A stretch of DNA of 6,893 nucleotides from Ignavibacteriota bacterium (lineage in GTDB: Bacteria > Bacteroidota > Ignavibacteria > Palsa-1295), in NCBI GenBank assembly GCA_025357895.1, contig JANYLL010000123.1, positions 1 through 6,893 of the forward strand, in the 5' to 3' direction. Positions 4,651 through 6,893 of the stretch are shown here, piece after piece (position 1 is the stretch's first letter; each line of letters starts with the position of its first letter). A program made the position numbers and the translations under genes. Below the pieces are notes generated by a model. That model saw only the letters and a program-made list of their open reading frames with translations, had not been told where the DNA came from and did not search any database.

Positions 4651-6585
4651 ATGAATAATATTAATATAACTTTTCCTGACGGGAATGTAAAGGAATTTGC
4701 ATCGGGGACTTCCGGAATGCAGATCGCTGAATCTATTTCGCCGCGTTTGGCTGCGGTCTCGCTTGGCATTTTTGTAAATGAAAAGCCCTACGATCTTGCA
4801 ACTCCTATCACTGAAGATGCTGCGATTCGCATCGTGAAATGGGAATCCGATGAAGGTCGTTCGATCTTCTGGCATTCAAGTGCGCATCTTATGGCAGAAG
4901 CAGTTGAAGCAATTTATCCAGGGACACGTTTCGGAATCGGTCCGCCGATCGAGAATGGTTGGTACTATGATATGGAATTGCCTGAAGGCGTAAAACTTGT
5001 GCCCGATGATCTGGCTGCTATTGAAACAAAAATGGCGGAGTTTGCTGAACGAGATGTTCCGTATAATCGTATTCCAAAAGAATACGATGAAGCAGTTGCA
5101 TATTTCAAAGCAAAAGGCGATTGGTTGAAATTGGAATTACTTGATGGATTGAAAGGTCAGCCCATCACTTTTTATGAGCAGGGAAATTTCCTTGATCTCT
5201 GCCGAGGCACACACGTCCCTTCGACAGGAAAAATAAAATTCGCAAAACTTCTTTCGATTGCCGGCGCATATTGGCGCGGTGACGAAAAACGTCCGATGCT
5301 GACTCGTCTTTATGGCATCAGCTTTCCGACAAAGAAAGAGCTTGATGAATATTTAAAAAATCGTGAAGAAGCAGAAAAACGTGATCACCGCAAACTAGGA
5401 AAAGAGTTAGAGCTTTTCATGATCACTCCGAAAGTCGGCGGCGGGCTTCCGATCTGGCTTCCGAATGGTGCTGTTGTTCGCAATCAACTCGAAACATTCC
5501 TTCGCCGCGCTCAGCAGAAAATGGGATATTCGCAAGTTGTGACTCCGCATATCGGAAATCTTGAGCTTTATAAAACGAGCGGACATTATCCGTATTATAA
5601 AGATTCGCAATTCACTCCGATCACAGTTGATGATGAGCAATATATGCTTAAACCGATGAACTGCCCGCATCATCACATGATCTATGCATCGAAGCCAAGG
5701 AGCTATCGCGATCTTCCCGTTCGTCTCGCTGAATTCGGTACAGTGTATCGCTATGAGCAATCAGGTGAATTGAATGGACTTTCAAGAGTCCGGTCATTTA
5801 CTCAGGATGATGCGCATCTCTACATGATGCCCGAACAGCTTTTAGAAGAATTAAAAAGCGTTATCGGTTTGACGCAGTATGTTTCGAAAACTTTAGGCTT
5901 TTCCGATTTTAAGATTCGTTTATCTTTCCGTGATCCAAAAAATAAAGATAAGTACGGCGGCAATGACGAGCAATGGATCCAGGCTGAAAAAGATGTGAAA
6001 GAAGCGGCCGATGAAATGGGACTTGAATATACTATTGCAATTGGTGAAGCAGCATTCTATGGACCGAAAATAGATTTCATGCTCAAAGATGCTCTCGGCA
6101 GAAGTTGGCAGCTTGGCACGGTTCAAGTTGATTACGTTATGCCTGAGAGATTCAATCTTGAATATATCGGCGCGGATAACCAAAAGCATCGCCCGGTAAT
6201 TATTCACCGTGCACCATTCGGCTCGTTTGAAAGATTTATCAGTTTATTAATTGAGCACTATGCCGGGAATTTTCCGACGTGGCTTGCACCTGTTCAAGTT
6301 GCTGTTCTTCCGATCACCGATGCGCAATCGGCTTACGCTGAAGAGATAACTGAGAAGCTAAAGGGAATGGGAATCCGAGTGGTACTTGATGCCTCGAATG
6401 AGAAGGTCAATGCCAGGATCCGTGATCAGGAGATGATGAAGGTGCCGATCATGCTTATTGTAGGAGCAAAAGAACAAGATGTCCGTACTGTCTCGCTGAG
6501 AAGGCACGGAAAAGGGAATATCGGAACGATTACGCTCGAAGAGGCATTTAGTACGGTCGAAAAGGAAAGTGCCATTCCGGCGTAA
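4651..6585 (+). CDS. thrS: threonyl-tRNA synthetase
   Basis: A complete class II aminoacyl-tRNA synthetase of 644 residues (E. coli 642) that charges tRNA-Thr in the cytoplasm. Domains in order are: TGS (about 1-63, starting INITFPDGNVKEF), the N2 editing domain that clears Ser-tRNA-Thr, the catalytic core (about 250-545) and the anticodon-binding domain (about 547-640). Editing residues are present in HSSAH (His75, His79) and CRGTH (Cys184, His188). The three zinc ligands that recognise threonine have counterparts at Cys338 (MNCPHH), His389 (DDAHLY) and His519 (IIHRAP). Motif 2 is visible as YRYEQSGELNGLSRVR with the following FTQDDAH, and motif 3 as GSFERFISLLIEHYAG. No frameshift or missing key residue is seen. 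The start is set by the TGS domain beginning immediately. infC follows after a REP-like doublet, the common thrS-infC order that usually continues into rpmI and rplT. Confidence 0.99.
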   Translation: MNNINITFPDGNVKEFASGTSGMQIAESISPRLAAVSLGIFVNEKPYDLATPITEDAAIRIVKWESDEGRSIFWHSSAHLMAEAVEAIYPGTRFGIGPPIENGWYYDMELPEGVKLVPDDLAAIETKMAEFAERDVPYNRIPKEYDEAVAYFKAKGDWLKLELLDGLKGQPITFYEQGNFLDLCRGTHVPSTGKIKFAKLLSIAGAYWRGDEKRPMLTRLYGISFPTKKELDEYLKNREEAEKRDHRKLGKELELFMITPKVGGGLPIWLPNGAVVRNQLETFLRRAQQKMGYSQVVTPHIGNLELYKTSGHYPYYKDSQFTPITVDDEQYMLKPMNCPHHHMIYASKPRSYRDLPVRLAEFGTVYRYEQSGELNGLSRVRSFTQDDAHLYMMPEQLLEELKSVIGLTQYVSKTLGFSDFKIRLSFRDPKNKDKYGGNDEQWIQAEKDVKEAADEMGLEYTIAIGEAAFYGPKIDFMLKDALGRSWQLGTVQVDYVMPERFNLEYIGADNQKHRPVIIHRAPFGSFERFISLLIEHYAGNFPTWLAPVQVAVLPITDAQSAYAEEITEKLKGMGIRVVLDASNEKVNARIRDQEMMKVPIMLIVGAKEQDVRTVSLRRHGKGNIGTITLEEAFSTVEKESAIPA

Positions 6586-6600
6586 ATATTGTGATTCTTT

Positions 6601-6674
6601 GGTAGGTGCAGGGCTTAGCCCGCGAGCGCGATTCACAATTTAGTACTCACGCGGGCTAAAGCCCCGCGCCTACC
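6601..6674. repeat. REP-like doublet 2 (strong inverted repeat, GTAG-headed arms)
   Basis: The left arm (6601-6624) starts GGTAGGTGCAGGGCTT and ends AGCCCGCG. The reverse complement of the right arm (6650-6674) starts GGTAGGCGCGGGGCTTT and ends AGCCCGCG. The arms pair along almost their whole length around a 25-base loop. Each arm also folds on itself (GGGC/GCCC with a 3-4 base loop), as expected of single REP units. It shares head and core with doublet 1 at 2255-2330 but is better preserved. It begins 15 bases after the thrS stop and lies ahead of infC, so it could partly separate expression of the two genes. Confidence 0.85.
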
Positions 6675-6734
6675 GAAAAAGAATTTTAACTTATTTTTAA
6701 ATTGCATTTGAAGATACAACTACGTGTTAACTTT

Positions 6735-6766
6735 CGATCTGTTATGAATGGCTAAAAAACAGATCG
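6735..6766 (+). promoter_or_regulatory. hairpin enclosing the infC start codon
   Basis: CGATCTGTT (6735-6743) and AACAGATCG (6758-6766) form a perfect 9-bp inverted repeat around a 14-base loop. The infC ATG (6748-6750) lies within the loop, and the 3' arm is made of infC codons 4-7. No Shine-Dalgarno sequence precedes the start. The structure could present or restrict the initiation site. The repeat is plain in the sequence; a regulatory role is inference. Confidence 0.55.
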
Positions 6767-6893
6767 TTTTAAGTCCTACAACTTCGGCTGCTCCGAAGCC
6801 CCCATCGGGCAGACAGAATCGTTTCAGCCGCGAAATGCCTGTGAAGAATTCAGGCATTAGGATGAATGAGCAGATACGCGTACCTCAGATACG
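6748..6893 (+). CDS. infC: translation initiation factor IF-3, N-terminal part (3' end outside window)
   Basis: The first 48 codons of infC are present. IF-3 binds the 30S ribosomal subunit, prevents early subunit joining and checks start-codon and initiator-tRNA pairing. Identification rests on IRMNEQIRVPQI (37-48), which matches the conserved opening of IF-3 domains (R-x-N-x-x-I-R-x-P/x-x-x-R), and on its place after thrS. Residues 1-36 are a basic, Pro/Ser-rich extension (MAKKQIVLSPTTSAAPKPP and onward) of the kind seen in some IF-3 proteins outside the enterobacteria. The start is an ordinary ATG preceded directly by an in-frame TGA, so no longer start is possible. An AUU start as used in E. 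coli infC is not needed. The start codon lies in the loop of a 9-bp inverted repeat. Confidence 0.93.
   Translation, partial: MAKKQIVLSPTTSAAPKPPSGRQNRFSREMPVKNSGIRMNEQIRVPQI

Noticed and set aside
4609..4686. Direct repeat TGACGGGAA at 4609-4617 and 4678-4686
   Set aside because: Only 9 bases; the second copy encodes conserved thrS residues (PDGN), so chance is the simpler explanation.
5407..5760. 117-codon open frame on the minus strand inside thrS
   Set aside because: It is antisense to the highly conserved catalytic core of thrS and its translation resembles no protein I know.
5920..6207. 95-codon minus-strand frame
   Set aside because: Antisense to thrS; the composition follows from the thrS codons.
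6856..6858. AUU as the infC start, as in E. coli
   Set aside because: An in-frame ATG at 6748 opens a plausible basic extension, and the AUU has no better initiation context.

Overview
The window looks like chromosomal DNA from a Gram-negative bacterium of the Bacteroidota/Chlorobiota (FCB) side of the tree. The grounds are several small outer-membrane beta-barrel proteins with Sec signal peptides, a lack of clear Shine-Dalgarno sequences before most starts, a TAnnTTTG promoter-like box, and a thrS-infC gene order. The assignment is inferred from style; no marker gene was compared.

Layout. Bases 1-312 are the 3' end of an acyl-CoA dehydrogenase gene. A tight plus-strand cluster follows (364-2241) of three different exported proteins that look like small outer-membrane beta-barrels. 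The first two overlap by 13 bases and the second and third are 1 base apart. A REP-like inverted-repeat doublet (2255-2330) closes this cluster. Next come a LemA-family membrane protein (2363-3037) and a lipoprotein-type peptide methionine sulfoxide reductase MsrA (3135-3794) with only the catalytic cysteine in its enzyme domain. A strong hairpin terminator (3798-3831) lies between msrA and a convergent minus-strand gene (3857-4483). That gene encodes a small secreted protein with clear sequence similarity to the Hcp tube protein of type VI secretion. A divergent intergenic region with a good sigma70-type promoter leads into thrS (4651-6585, complete). A second REP-like doublet (6601-6674) follows, then the start of infC (6748 to the window end).

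How the parts relate. thrS and infC are conserved translation genes. LemA, MsrA and the three barrels are all envelope proteins but show no evident shared pathway. The most unusual items are the Hcp-like protein, which has a Sec signal peptide, a loop insertion and an apparently changed order of conserved segments; the two REP-like doublets, each just after a stop codon; and a perfect 9-bp inverted repeat that places the infC start codon in its loop. No CRISPR array, rRNA, tRNA or transposase gene was seen.
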